DNA of 64,000 nucleotides, from positions 930,001-994,000 of the forward strand of contig CM050002.1 in assembly GCA_016630955.3 (NCBI GenBank), written 5' to 3'. The position numbers and the translations under genes were made by a program. The stretch is from Didymella arachidicola. Taxonomy: Eukaryota; Ascomycota; Dothideomycetes; Pleosporales; Didymellaceae. The first letter of the stretch is position 1, and each line of letters opens with the position of its first letter. Below, one piece after another: positions 1 through 8,888 of this stretch. Below the pieces are notes generated by a model. The model made no database searches, was not told where the DNA came from, and saw only the letters and a program-made list of their open reading frames with translations.

Positions 1-446
1 GGAGGTATAAGATGTGTGACATATTGGATAACGTGTGGGGTGTGTGGCTGTCTGTAGCAGTTAAGTATGGCAACTCCATTCACTACAGCCCACAGCATGT
101 CTAGGTGATTCAGGCTCTCTCCAGCCTGGCACCGTAGGTGGCATCCTTTGCGGATGTAGGTTATCACCCTAGGACGGGCTGAGCCTAGTGTGTTAGGGCT
201 GTCCCAGGTACTAATAGGTGCTATATGTCTGAAACTAGGGTGGGTGGAGGTTCTTGAGTTGGCACATGTGAAGGGCTCTTGAACACACACAACATCTATG
301 CTCTTCTAAAAGGCCACTTCTAGTATTGTGATGTGCCAAGGTGAGCACCTGCTAACATTGGCCCAGCATACACGAAGTTGTTTGCTTGCTGGTCTGGGCT
401 GTTAATGCCTGTTGTAGGCTGTAATGTTATGAGGGTGTTCTAGCAT
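1..446 (-). pseudogene. LINE copy A ORF2 fragment, N-terminal endonuclease part, with two stops
   Basis: The minus-strand start codon (446-444) overlaps the ORF1 stop, as in copy B. Read in frame, codon 15 is TAA (404-402) and codon 47 is TAG (308-306). Copy B has CAA and CAG (Gln) at these places, so both stops are C-to-T changes at CpA. The frame then continues with recognisable similarity to the ORF2 N-terminus up to the window edge. The fragment cannot encode a working ORF2 protein unless stops are read through. Confidence 0.85.
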
Positions 447-1618
447 GATGATGGCGGATTATCGCTCATGCTGGCGTCTTCCCTCTCCGAGGTGGACGGG
501 TCAGTGTGGATAGTCGATTGTGGGCGGATGCTGCCGGCAGACAGCTGTCCTACATTGAGGCTTCTCTGGCCTGTGGCGGCCCGCCTTGGTCTCTTTGCTC
601 TGGTAGTGGAAGAGGAGGATGGATAGGAGTTAGTTGTTGTAGGAAGTGATGCGGAAGCCCTGCTATCTCCTTCTTGCCTCTGGGTGGGAGGCTGGGGAGG
701 CGCTGTCTCCGATGCCTCTAGAGGAGTAGTCTCAGACTGAAGCGTTGCCTGTCTAAGGGTCTCTTCGACTGTCCTGTAGAGGTGCTGCTGTGCTATCTTG
801 CCTGCGCGTCGGATAGCCTTCAGCTCGGCTCTTGTAGGCTTGATGCTGTGTCCGTTGACCCGGCGAGGGGCTGCAGGGCAGTTGGCGTGGCTAGCTGGGT
901 GTGGTCCGTGGCAGTTGGCGCACACGGCTTTGTGGGCGCAGTTGTCCCCGTACGGTCCTTGGTGTCTGTCTGTGCGGTCTCCACAGTGCACGCAGCGCGC
1001 TACCTGGGTGCATCGGGCAGCGTTACAGTAGCCCTGGCAGCCTGGGTTGTGGCGCTGGATGGTAGGGTGCTTGTTGATCACCTTGGAGTACTCGCTGATA
1101 CCAAAAAGGCGGAACGAGCGGACTGGCTCCTTGTAAGAGATGATCCAGGTGGTAAGGCCACGGTGGTTGGCTCCATGTCGTGAGGCCCTGCAGCTGACCG
1201 GCTGCCTGCCTGTTTGCGAGCATACCTCTTCCTCCACTAGCTGGATAGTCGTGGGTAGTTCTGTGCCGTCGAGGGTTCGAAGGGAACTGGGTACTCCCTG
1301 TACTGCGTAGTTGATCCAGCGTTCTAGGACCCTTACCGCGTCTCCGTCTAGTGCTCTCGCTAGAAGTTCCTGGTTTTCTTGGGTTAGAAGCTGGTCCCGG
1401 ATAGACTTATTAGCTGGGGTGATCGCCCAGCCTGTTTTAATTGGTGATGCGGCAGGTATGTCCCTTAGGGTGATTCCTCCTATGCTCTTGCAAACTGCCT
1501 GCCTTACCGCAAATGGTGAGGGTTGTTGCAGTCGCATTGTTGGGTTGGAGATGGCTATGAAGATTCGATCGTCTTCTTTGGGCTTAGCCGACGGACCAGG
1601 CCGGGGTTTAGCAGGGAT
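440..1618 (-). pseudogene. LINE copy A ORF1 (gag-like), 5'-truncated
   Basis: An open frame runs from the truncation near 1618 to the stop at 442-440. It lacks the first ~160 residues of the 553-residue ORF1 of copy B. The rest differs from copy B at only a few residues, for example STT versus STG before RAKRP and SDN versus SDD near the C-terminus. The Cys/His knuckle region is intact. An internal ATG at 1537 could give a 365-residue product, but no promoter or 5'UTR remains in the fragment. I therefore treat it as a truncated gene remnant. Confidence 0.8.
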
Positions 1619-1619
1619 T
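1606..1619. repeat. Target-site duplication of LINE copy B, left copy
   Basis: The 14 bases GTTTAGCAGGGATT occur here and again at 7644-7657, exactly bracketing LINE copy B. The left copy lies in LINE A sequence and the right copy lies against pogo sequence. Removing B and one duplicate joins LINE A cleanly to the pogo transposase. A length of 14 bp is normal for LINE target-primed integration. Confidence 0.85.
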
Positions 1620-1634
1620 GGTTGGTTGGTTGGT
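1620..1634 (-). repeat. CCAA-type short tandem repeat at the 3' end of LINE B
   Basis: On the minus strand the element ends in four CCAA/CCAACC units directly before the target-site duplication. There is no long poly(A). Short tandem repeats instead of poly(A) are known at the 3' ends of several LINE groups, including I-like elements. Confidence 0.7.
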
Positions 1635-2009
1635 ATTCATTTTTCGTCTAGTTGATGTGGAATAAGTCCATCATCTCGCCTCCCGAAGGGCATGTACGAC
1701 GTGCTAAGCTATGGAATTACAGTGCTGATACACTACCTTAGAAAGCATTTCTTGCCTGCGCGGGTATTGTTACCATTTCAGAACTACAGCTCCCCGTCCA
1801 GTTGGGGAGGCTAAGCGATGTATGTATATTAGGGTAATTTCCTTGCATTCTGAGGCATATATGTGCCGTAGGAGAGAGAGAAAGAGAGATCGTATGAGTG
1901 GAGGGGGTGAAGGGGTGGAGAGGTGGAGGGGTGAAGAGTGTTGCATCGATTGTGCTGGACCTAGCAGAACTAGGTGCAGGTGTTTGCTGCTGTTGCAGGG
2001 CTGCAGGAG

Positions 2010-5000
2010 CTAGCGGGGGCAGATCTTGGTGAAGTACTGTGTAAGTTTGACAAAGGCGTCAAAGGCCTCTGGCTCCTTCACTAGTGCTGCAGTGTACGCT
2101 AGGCCATCAGCCTGGCTGGATGGTAGTATTAGTGGTCGCAGCGGCCATCTGCTAAAGCTCCCGCGGGTCTTGCGGCAGAGCACGAGGTGCTCTGGCGTCT
2201 TGTCGCGCCCGCATGAGCAGCTAAGGTTTGCATCCTTGTGATTGTACATTCGGTGATACCAGGCAAAGTCCCCATGCCTAGATTGGATGGAGAGGAGCCT
2301 GGCTAACGTGGCCCTTGGTAGGTCTAGTTCCCTTGGACTGCTGCGTGGTGCATAGTCCAAGTCCCAGCTCTTGTACCATTTCGAGAGCTTAGTCTTCTTG
2401 TCAGACCACCAGGTCTGTTGTGTGTGTCGCAGTGTCTTGCGGGCTATCGTCTTGATGCCTGAGAGTGTAGGCAGAGCGGCTTTTCCAGTCGGGGGTGAGG
2501 GGTGCTGGGCTTCTAGGTTGGCTAATCTGTCTGCTGCCTCGTTCCCCTCAATGTCTAGGTGTCCAGGGGCCCATTTGATAGAGACGTCGTGTGTCTCCAT
2601 GGCGCCATGGCACTCCAGGAAAGCCCATTGAGAGGTAGGAGGTGCGTCGCCCCTGAGGCACCAGACCACTGAGGTGCTGTCTATGCACAGCCAGATTCGG
2701 CGGGTGCGGAGCTCTGGTTGCCTTACGGTATGCTGGAGGCCTCTCCATGCTCCTACTACTTCCGCGTCGAAGACGTGCGAGGTAGGGTTGAGTGACCCGC
2801 GTCCAGTGTGCAGTTGTTTTCCGTTCTGATACACTGCAAAGCCGTAGGTAACCCGCTTTTCTCCTTCCTTTGTGTACTGTTCAGAGCCATCTGAGAAGAT
2901 AGTGACTTCTAGTGGTGAGAGCTGGGCCCACCATTCTTTAAAAGCCTTAGCTGCAGTCTTCTTGTCTAGGCTAAGCGTCGGGTCTGTTCGGCAGCCAGTC
3001 GAGTAGTGAGGGGCTGAGAGTGTAGTCCTGGGGGTCTCTGGTAGAAGAGATGCCATCTGTTGGACTTTCGTCTTGACTCGCTGGGGTTGTCCGGTTTTTA
3101 CGCCCCTGTTTACGATAGGTACTGCTGTGCGCCTAGTGAGAGGGTGGTCTGCATCTGTAGTGCGCAGGTGGGTTGCAAATCTGAGTCTGGCTTCCTCGAG
3201 TGCCACTGCTGCCGGTAGCAGTCCGGCGTCTCGGAAGAGTGCAGCTATAGGGGTTGTTCTCCACGCTGGTAGGATGCCTCTTGCCGCTATGGCTAGTGTT
3301 TTGTCTATGGCAGCTATGTGCCACCCAATGTAAGCGCTGACCTCTTGTGGCCTGCCTGGTTTAAGTGTGTGTGGCTTTTTGGTGCGGCCTCTGTACCAGC
3401 ATTCAGTTCCATACAGGAGTGATGGGTACACACAGGCAACAGTGGCCTTGCGGAGGGAGCTGGCTGGGGGTCCATAGGTAGTCCTAGCTAGGCTGCGAAT
3501 GTGATAGGCTACCTTGGCAGCTTTTGCCGTGCGCGTAGCTACATGCCGTCGGAAGGTGAGTCTGCGGTCAAACCACACGCCTAACCAGCGCAGGGCTGGC
3601 TGACTGTGCTCTCCACCCGGGAGGATTGGATAGATCGTGAGCTGTTCATCTACGACGCAGGGAGGTGCATAGCTGCTCCGCTGTCTGGTCAGGTGGATCA
3701 TTTCCTGCTTTTCTGGAGCAAAGGTAACCTTATTAGCCTCACCCCATGCTCTGATCTCCCTTAGGTCTTCTGCGAGGAGCTCGACGTTGTCGTCCATAGA
3801 GTGTGAGGCCTGGTATAGACATATGTCGTCTGCGTACCCAAACCTCCGTTCAGTGTCCATGGATAGTAGCTCTGCCAGGTACAGTGTGTACAGGACGGGT
3901 GAGAGAGGCGACCCCTGGGGTGTGCCGCAGGCAACTGCGTAGCTAGGAGTGGTGACCTGGCCAAGGCGGACTTGCACCCTCCGGTCAGTTAGGAATGAGT
4001 CTACAAAGAGGATCGTCCTTTGTGGCCAGCCCTGTTGGGCCATCCGATGCAACAGGCGGTTCTTCAGGAGAGCGTCAAACGCGCCTTGCACATCTAGGGT
4101 GACCATAGTGACGTGCTTTCCAAGCACCCATGCTGCTTCAGTGTCGTGGGTGAACGCTGCAGTGAGGTCTGCTGCAGAGCGTTTTGGAAGCGCGCCGCCA
4201 TGCTGGGGGCTGAGGATCTTGTGTGTCATGGCAGTCCATGCAATACGTCTAGCCACAGTTCGTTCGAGTCCCTTTCCAATACAAGACAGAAGCGCTATCG
4301 GTCTCCAGGAGCGGGGCGATGTCCGGTCTGTTTTCCCCACTTTCGGTATCATGGCTACCTCTGCAAGCTTCCATTGCGCCGGGAAGTGGTTGAGTTCAAG
4401 ACACCGCTGGAAGATCCTTCGTACGAGTTCCCCCACCTGAGTCCAGCAGGCGCGGAGTAGTCGCACTGTAGAGCGGTCAGTACCTGGTGATGTGCTTGAC
4501 ACCCCTATCGTGTTTCGCTCACACTCCTCAAGTGAGATGTGTGTGCTCCACGGGAGGGTGGCTGCAGCCTCCTGGTCTGGACGCTGTCCGAGGTCATCTT
4601 CTGCTGTGTAGCGGTTGAGAACTTCCTGTCTAAGTGCCTCTGCTTTCTCTAGGGGGTCTGATATCGTTCTGTTGTTCACTTCGAGGGGAGTGTCCTGGTT
4701 CTCTGGCGTGAGCTTGTGCCAGGCAATGATCTTGAACAGGTCCTTGTCGTCTCTAGCGTTATCGATGACGTGCCTCCAGTACTGCCTCTTGGCCTGTCGG
4801 ACGGTAGTCTTGAAGGCCTGTCTCTCCTCTGGTAGACTGCCAGAGCAGAGCTGTCTAGCACGTTTGTAGGCCTGGTAGGCGGTCTTGCACTCCTCGGTCC
4901 ACCATGGTGCAGCGCGGCCTTCCTTGCGGTTGAGCTTGCCTGCTGCCTGTACAGAGTGCTGTATAGCCTCTGTGAGCAGCGTGACGCATTCTTCTAGCTG

Positions 5001-5843
5001 TGCTGCATCCTGTGTTGCAAGCGGGTCTGCGATGTTTTGGGCACCCATTTCTACCAGCCCAGCGAACTTAGCTAGGCTCGCCTCTGGAACTCTGTAGTGG
5101 TACTGTTCTAGTTGCGGAGTGCCTGGTGTGGAGATGGGGACAGAGGTCACTATCGTCTCATGATCTGAGCCGCTGTGCATGCTAGCATCGACAGCAGACT
5201 GGGCAAACGGGATGTTAGAGAAGGTGAGGTCAAGAACGTGACCAGCGCAGTGTGTTGGCTGCCCTGGCACACCAATGTAGTCCATAGACGCGTTGGCAGC
5301 CCATCTAGCTAGCTCCACTCCTCCGTTGGCTGCAGTGATGGTAGGCTCAAAGGATTCGTGTCTGGCGTTAAAGTCGCCCCCGACAAGGCAGAGCTGAGGG
5401 GGTGTCAGATGTGTGACGTATTGAATGACGTCTGGGGTGTGTGGCTGTCTGTAGCAGTTGAGTATGGCGACTCCATTTACTACCGCCCATAGCATGTCTG
5501 GGTGGTTGAGACTCTCTCTAGCCTGGTACCGTAGGTGGCGGCCTCTGCGGATGTATGTCATCACTCTAGGGCGGACTGAGCCTGGTGTGTTGGGGCTGTC
5601 CCAGGTGCTGATAGGTGCTAGGTGCTTGAAACCAGGGTGAGTGGATGTTCTCGAGTTGGCACATGCGAAGGGCTCTTGAACACACACAACATCTATGCCC
5701 TTCTGGAAGGCCAGCTCTAGTGTTGTGATGTGCCAGGGCGAGCATCTGCCGACGTTGGCCCAGCATACACGGAGTTGTCTGCTTGGTAGACTGTGCTGTT
5801 GACGCCTGTTGTGGGCTGGTATGTTGTAGGGGTGTTCTAGCAT
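2010..5843 (-). CDS. LINE ORF2: endonuclease, reverse transcriptase, RNase H polyprotein
   Basis: 1277 residues. The N-terminal ~230 residues are an apurinic-type endonuclease/exonuclease/phosphatase domain, with GGDFNARHE and GSDHET motifs. The reverse transcriptase occupies roughly residues 470-760. It contains the GTPQGSPLSP motif and the catalytic YADD box in FGYADDICLY. An RNase H domain follows at roughly 970-1110, with FSDGSEQ, DAEVVGAW, CIDSTSVVW and EAADRLANLEA, so Asp/Glu/Asp/Asp are all present. A Cys/His-containing tail (CSCGRD..EHLVLC) ends the protein. It would nick target DNA and copy element RNA by target-primed reverse transcription. The start is the ATG at 5843, which overlaps the ORF1 stop. 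No stops or frameshifts are seen, so the enzyme may be functional. Confidence 0.95.
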   Translation of the reverse strand: MLEHPYNIPAHNRRQQHSLPSRQLRVCWANVGRCSPWHITTLELAFQKGIDVVCVQEPFACANSRTSTHPGFKHLAPISTWDSPNTPGSVRPRVMTYIRRGRHLRYQARESLNHPDMLWAVVNGVAILNCYRQPHTPDVIQYVTHLTPPQLCLVGGDFNARHESFEPTITAANGGVELARWAANASMDYIGVPGQPTHCAGHVLDLTFSNIPFAQSAVDASMHSGSDHETIVTSVPISTPGTPQLEQYHYRVPEASLAKFAGLVEMGAQNIADPLATQDAAQLEECVTLLTEAIQHSVQAAGKLNRKEGRAAPWWTEECKTAYQAYKRARQLCSGSLPEERQAFKTTVRQAKRQYWRHVIDNARDDKDLFKIIAWHKLTPENQDTPLEVNNRTISDPLEKAEALRQEVLNRYTAEDDLGQRPDQEAAATLPWSTHISLEECERNTIGVSSTSPGTDRSTVRLLRACWTQVGELVRRIFQRCLELNHFPAQWKLAEVAMIPKVGKTDRTSPRSWRPIALLSCIGKGLERTVARRIAWTAMTHKILSPQHGGALPKRSAADLTAAFTHDTEAAWVLGKHVTMVTLDVQGAFDALLKNRLLHRMAQQGWPQRTILFVDSFLTDRRVQVRLGQVTTPSYAVACGTPQGSPLSPVLYTLYLAELLSMDTERRFGYADDICLYQASHSMDDNVELLAEDLREIRAWGEANKVTFAPEKQEMIHLTRQRSSYAPPCVVDEQLTIYPILPGGEHSQPALRWLGVWFDRRLTFRRHVATRTAKAAKVAYHIRSLARTTYGPPASSLRKATVACVYPSLLYGTECWYRGRTKKPHTLKPGRPQEVSAYIGWHIAAIDKTLAIAARGILPAWRTTPIAALFRDAGLLPAAVALEEARLRFATHLRTTDADHPLTRRTAVPIVNRGVKTGQPQRVKTKVQQMASLLPETPRTTLSAPHYSTGCRTDPTLSLDKKTAAKAFKEWWAQLSPLEVTIFSDGSEQYTKEGEKRVTYGFAVYQNGKQLHTGRGSLNPTSHVFDAEVVGAWRGLQHTVRQPELRTRRIWLCIDSTSVVWCLRGDAPPTSQWAFLECHGAMETHDVSIKWAPGHLDIEGNEAADRLANLEAQHPSPPTGKAALPTLSGIKTIARKTLRHTQQTWWSDKKTKLSKWYKSWDLDYAPRSSPRELDLPRATLARLLSIQSRHGDFAWYHRMYNHKDANLSCSCGRDKTPEHLVLCRKTRGSFSRWPLRPLILPSSQADGLAYTAALVKEPEAFDAFVKLTQYFTKICPR

Positions 5844-7498
5844 GACGATGGCGGGTCATCGCTCATGCTGGCGTCTTCCCTCTCCGAGGTGGACGGGTCA
5901 GTGTGGATAGTCGATTGTGGGCGGATGCTGCCGGCAGACAGCTGTCCTACATTGAGGCTTCTCTGGCCTGTGGCGGCCCGCCTTGGTCTCTTTGCTCTGC
6001 CAGTGGAAGAGGAGGATGGATAGGAGTTAGTCGTTGTAGGAAGTGATGCGGAAGCCCTGCTATCTCCTTCTTGCCTCTGGGTGGGAGGCTGGGGAGGCGC
6101 TGTCTCCGATGCCTCTAGAGGAGTAGTCTCAGACTGAAGCGTTGCCTGTCTAAGGGTCTCTTCGACTGTCCTGTAGAGGTGCTGCTGTGCTATCTTGCCT
6201 GCGCGTCGGATAGCCTTCAGCTCGGCTCTTGTAGGCTTGATGCTGTGTCCGTTGACCCGGCGAGGGGCTGCAGGGCAGTTGGCGTGGCTAGCTGGGTGTG
6301 GTCCGTGGCAGTTGGCGCACACGGCTTTGTGGGCGCAGTTGTCCCCGTACGGTCCTTGGTGTCTGTCTGTGCGGTCTCCACAGTGCACGCAGCGCGCTAC
6401 CTGGGTGCATCGGGCAGCGTTACAGTAGCCCTGGCAGCCTGGGTTGTGGCGCTGGATGGTAGGGTGCTTGTTGATCACCTTGGAGTACTCGCTGATACCA
6501 AAAAGGCGGAACGAGCGGACTGGCTCCTTGTAAGAGATGATCCAGGTGGTAAGGCCACGGTGGTTGGCTCCATGTCGTGAGGCCCTGCAGCTGACCGGCT
6601 GCCTGCCTGTTTGCGAGCATACCTCTTCCTCCACTAGCTGGATAGTCGTGGGTAGTTCTGTGCCGTCGAGGGTTCGAAGGGAACTGGGTACTCCCTGTAC
6701 TGCGTAGTTGATCCAGCGTTCTAGGACCCTTACCGCGTCTCCGTCTAGTGCTCTCGCTAGAAGTTCCTGGTTTTCTTGGGTTAGAAGCTGGTCCCGGATA
6801 GACTTATTAGCTGGGGTGATCGCCCAGCCTGTTTTAATTGGTGATGCGGCAGGTATGTCCCTTAGGGTGATTCCTCCTATGCTCTTGCAAACTGCCTGCC
6901 TTACCGCAAATGGTGAGGGTTGTTGCAGTCGCATTGTTGGGTTGGAGATGGCTATGAAGATTCGATCGTCTTCTTTGGGCTTAGCCGACGGACCAGGCCG
7001 GGGTTTAGCAGGGATCAGGGGTCGGTTGGCACCCCTATCTGAGATTTGGGGGTCTCTGGCTACGTCCGCCCAAGAGCGGCGTCCTGACTCTTGGCTCCCG
7101 GGGTTGCTGTGATTAGTGTCACTGCTCCAGCGAGAGCTAGGGGGAGAGTTGCTTGGGGAGAGGGAGGTCAGCGCGTGAACGACCCTCTGCTGCAGCTCCT
7201 GTGCGATCCTGGCTTCTTGCGGGTTAGTGTAGCCCTGTGCGTGTTGATCTACGGCTGCTGCGAAGGCAGTAGTGATGGTGTTCCATAGCTGGGTAATTTG
7301 CTGAGTCTCAGCGATGTGGCGTTGGACGGCATCAGAGACTCGAGGTTTGGGAGCGCCCCCACCGGGGTTCTGGCTGCTCAGAAGGGGCGCATGGTGCTGC
7401 ATGTCCTCCTGGGGCCGTCTTGGAGCGCGTGTATACAACTGCTGGGGGATCTCGTAGTCTGGGGACCCTGTGTGCTGGGAAGAGGGAGACTCTGCCAT
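5837..7498 (-). CDS. LINE ORF1: gag-like nucleic-acid-binding protein
   Basis: 553 residues, from the ATG at 7498. The N-terminal third is low-complexity and charged. The centre is folded, and Cys/His knuckles follow at roughly residues 365-410, where RCVHCGD and VCANCHGPH are the clearest pieces. The C-terminal ~140 residues are Ser/Thr/Pro-rich and basic. Such ORF1 proteins bind element RNA and form the ribonucleoprotein particle. The last codons overlap the ORF2 start in the heptamer ATGCTAG, so ORF2 is probably made by termination-reinitiation. No breaks are seen. Confidence 0.92.
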   Translation of the reverse strand: MAESPSSQHTGSPDYEIPQQLYTRAPRRPQEDMQHHAPLLSSQNPGGGAPKPRVSDAVQRHIAETQQITQLWNTITTAFAAAVDQHAQGYTNPQEARIAQELQQRVVHALTSLSPSNSPPSSRWSSDTNHSNPGSQESGRRSWADVARDPQISDRGANRPLIPAKPRPGPSAKPKEDDRIFIAISNPTMRLQQPSPFAVRQAVCKSIGGITLRDIPAASPIKTGWAITPANKSIRDQLLTQENQELLARALDGDAVRVLERWINYAVQGVPSSLRTLDGTELPTTIQLVEEEVCSQTGRQPVSCRASRHGANHRGLTTWIISYKEPVRSFRLFGISEYSKVINKHPTIQRHNPGCQGYCNAARCTQVARCVHCGDRTDRHQGPYGDNCAHKAVCANCHGPHPASHANCPAAPRRVNGHSIKPTRAELKAIRRAGKIAQQHLYRTVEETLRQATLQSETTPLEASETAPPQPPTQRQEGDSRASASLPTTTNSYPSSSSTGRAKRPRRAATGQRSLNVGQLSAGSIRPQSTIHTDPSTSEREDASMSDDPPSSC

Positions 7499-7643
7499 CC
7501 TATTAAGCTCCTTGCGCGTCGCGCAGGGGGCCTAGGCGGACGTTAGAGGTACTCCCAGAGTGGCCGCAGTGAGCCGGATCGTTTGCTGTGATTTTTGGGG
7601 CTTCTGTGAAGGAAACCAAGAAATCAAAAGATTGGTGTTCGGT

Positions 7644-7657
7644 GTTTAGCAGGGATT
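7644..7657. repeat. Target-site duplication of LINE copy B, right copy
   Basis: This matches 1606-1619 base for base (14 bp). It joins the 5' end of LINE B to pogo-element sequence. It locates the 5' end of the LINE B transcript unit at 7643. Confidence 0.85.
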
Positions 7658-8794
7658 AGGATACCTGTGGCTTTGAAGGCAGTCAACACCAACGATTCAG
7701 TGAAGGTGTTTATCCAGGCAGGCCAGAATAAGTCAAAGAAATCCTTCTTCTTTACAGGCACCCATCCCTGTGTTAACTGGTTATGTTTATCGAGCTCCTT
7801 AGTATAGTTTTGGGCAAGAGGTTTGAAGCAGACTACGTCCAACGGCTGGAGTGTGTGTGTGGCATGTGGGGGAAAGACCATGAGTAGAATCTTATGGTTA
7901 TCGCAGTACTCAATAGAGGCCTTTGTTACATGACTGCCATGGCCGTCAATAATGAGTAGTCGCCATCGCCGTCGGGCTTTGCCTTTAGTGTAGCGATCGA
8001 ACACCTACTCCAGCCACGTCAACCCCAAATCGTTATCTGTCCATCCATTGGGTGACGTAGTGAAGTGGATAGAATGCTTTTTTTTTTTTTTTTTTTTTTT
8101 TTGGATCGATTGAGTGTACCCAACTGGCCTGTACTGCGCGGCCAGCAGCTGGAAAGATGATGCCTGGGGGAAGGTGAGATCCATCGGCAGATATAGTAGC
8201 CAACAACGTCACCCACTCTCGATTGCCATCGTGGAGTGACTGCTTATACTGCTTCTTGGCATACAGTTGCTTATCAAACACTCTCTTACTCCTGCCACTG
8301 ACTCCTATCATAAAACCCTTCTCATCCATATTGTAGGTATTCTCAGGCTGGAGGTCATACTGGGCCATCTTGTGGTGCAAAAGCTTAAAGTATTGGCTGT
8401 ACTTTTCACCAGAATCAGCCTTGTGACGACCTGTTTCCATGGGCGTTGACCAGGCCGTGATAAGAGTGTCTCTGTGACGGCGGAGGAGGCGAGTAACCCA
8501 GCTCTCAGATGGCTCCCAAGCACACAGGGGAGTTACAAAATTAACAATTATCTGCCTTATAGGCATTAAGTGTCTCTTTGTAAGTCCTCTGATGTACTCT
8601 ATAAGCTCTGCCTCATCGCGTGGGTGGAGTAGTCGTTTATTGCGTCCACTGTCCTTTACTGACGTGTGAATGCCTTGTGCTCTGCGTGACAGAGTTGATC
8701 GGCACACACTATGTTTTTCAGCTAGCTTTCTATATGAAAGATGATTTCCTGCATTAGCTGAGTCCAACTCTTGAATTGCAGCTTCAATGGACAT
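7658..8794 (-). pseudogene. pogo-type transposase, broken (frameshift at poly-A, nonsense, truncation)
   Basis: The ATG at 8794 opens a CENP-B/psq-type helix-turn-helix region (SYRKLAEKHSVCRSTLSRRA), then the DDE_1 catalytic core with YNMDEKGFM, DGHGSH and QPLDVVCF. A run of 25 A on the coding strand (8102-8078) shifts the frame. After it the correct frame resumes with HSIHFTTSPNGW and meets TAG at 8007-8005, where element 2 (30203-32337) has Gln. The frame then continues to about 7660, where homology is lost just after the ATGIL sequence. Three independent lesions make this a dead copy. The spacing between second and third Asp is 35 residues, as in element 2. Confidence 0.85.
8078..8102. repeat. 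25-bp T homopolymer
   Basis: An uninterrupted run of 25 T on the plus strand lies inside the transposase. In element 2 the matching place encodes DPRKHSVHF, with only a few A residues. The run is therefore an expansion within this copy. It may also be a spot of length error in assembly. Confidence 0.85.
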
Positions 8795-8844
8795 GATGGC
8801 GTTGAGATATAGGGGGTGAAAAGATGGGATGATTTATGGTGGGG

Positions 8845-8888
8845 TGGTGCAACTAGTGACTGTGCGCAACTAGTGACCGTGCACGGTA
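8845..8888. repeat. Right terminal repeat of pogo element 1
   Basis: The segment has two direct copies of a CAACTAGTGAC-like motif about 19 bp apart and ends GTGCACGGTA. The outer bases (TACCGTG on the reverse strand) match the outer bases of element 2 at 30201. The partner terminus is not in the window. Confidence 0.65.

Larger units (their letters stand above)
1..1619 (-). mobile_element. LINE copy A, 5'-truncated non-LTR retrotransposon fragment
   Basis: This is a second copy of the Tad/I-like LINE that fills 1620-7643. On the minus strand it starts inside ORF1 (near 1619) and runs off the left edge inside ORF2. Positions about 462-1605 are almost identical to 6,9xx-5,86x of copy B, while 1-460 differ at many sites, mostly G/C to A/T transitions. 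Its 5' end is cut near the ORF1 region that in copy B lies at 7015. It appears to have been inserted into the pogo element that resumes at 7658. Its 3' end lies outside the window. Confidence 0.9.
1620..7643 (-). mobile_element. LINE copy B, complete Tad/I-like non-LTR retrotransposon
   Basis: The element is about 6.0 kb on the minus strand: a short 5'UTR (7643-7499), ORF1 (7498-5837), ORF2 (5843-2010) and a 3'UTR of about 390 bp that ends in short CCAA repeats at 1634-1620. A 14-bp duplication flanks it (1606-1619 and 7644-7657). Both ORFs are open over their full lengths. The order endonuclease, reverse transcriptase, RNase H in ORF2 is known from fungal Tad-like and I-like LINEs. The clade name is an inference from domain order. 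The intact frames and perfect duplication suggest a recent insertion. Confidence 0.92.
7658..8888 (-). mobile_element. Fot1/pogo-type DNA transposon (element 1), interrupted by LINEs
   Basis: The right terminal repeat (about 8845-8888) ends in CACGGTA, and TA at 8887-8888 fits the TA target of this superfamily. Inside the terminus a motif close to GCAACTAGTGAC occurs twice in direct orientation. The transposase reads leftwards and stops being homologous near 7660, where LINE A begins. The missing C-terminal part and left terminus should lie beyond the left edge of the window, after the LINE A 3' end. Confidence 0.82.

Noticed and set aside
782..1183. 133-codon plus-strand frame repeated at 6179-6580
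   Set aside because: It is repeated only because the LINE ORF1 is repeated. It is antisense to ORF1.
1600..1640. Head-to-tail LINE dimer formed by template jumping
   Set aside because: The 14-bp duplication at 1606-1619 and 7644-7657 shows that LINE B is a separate later insertion.
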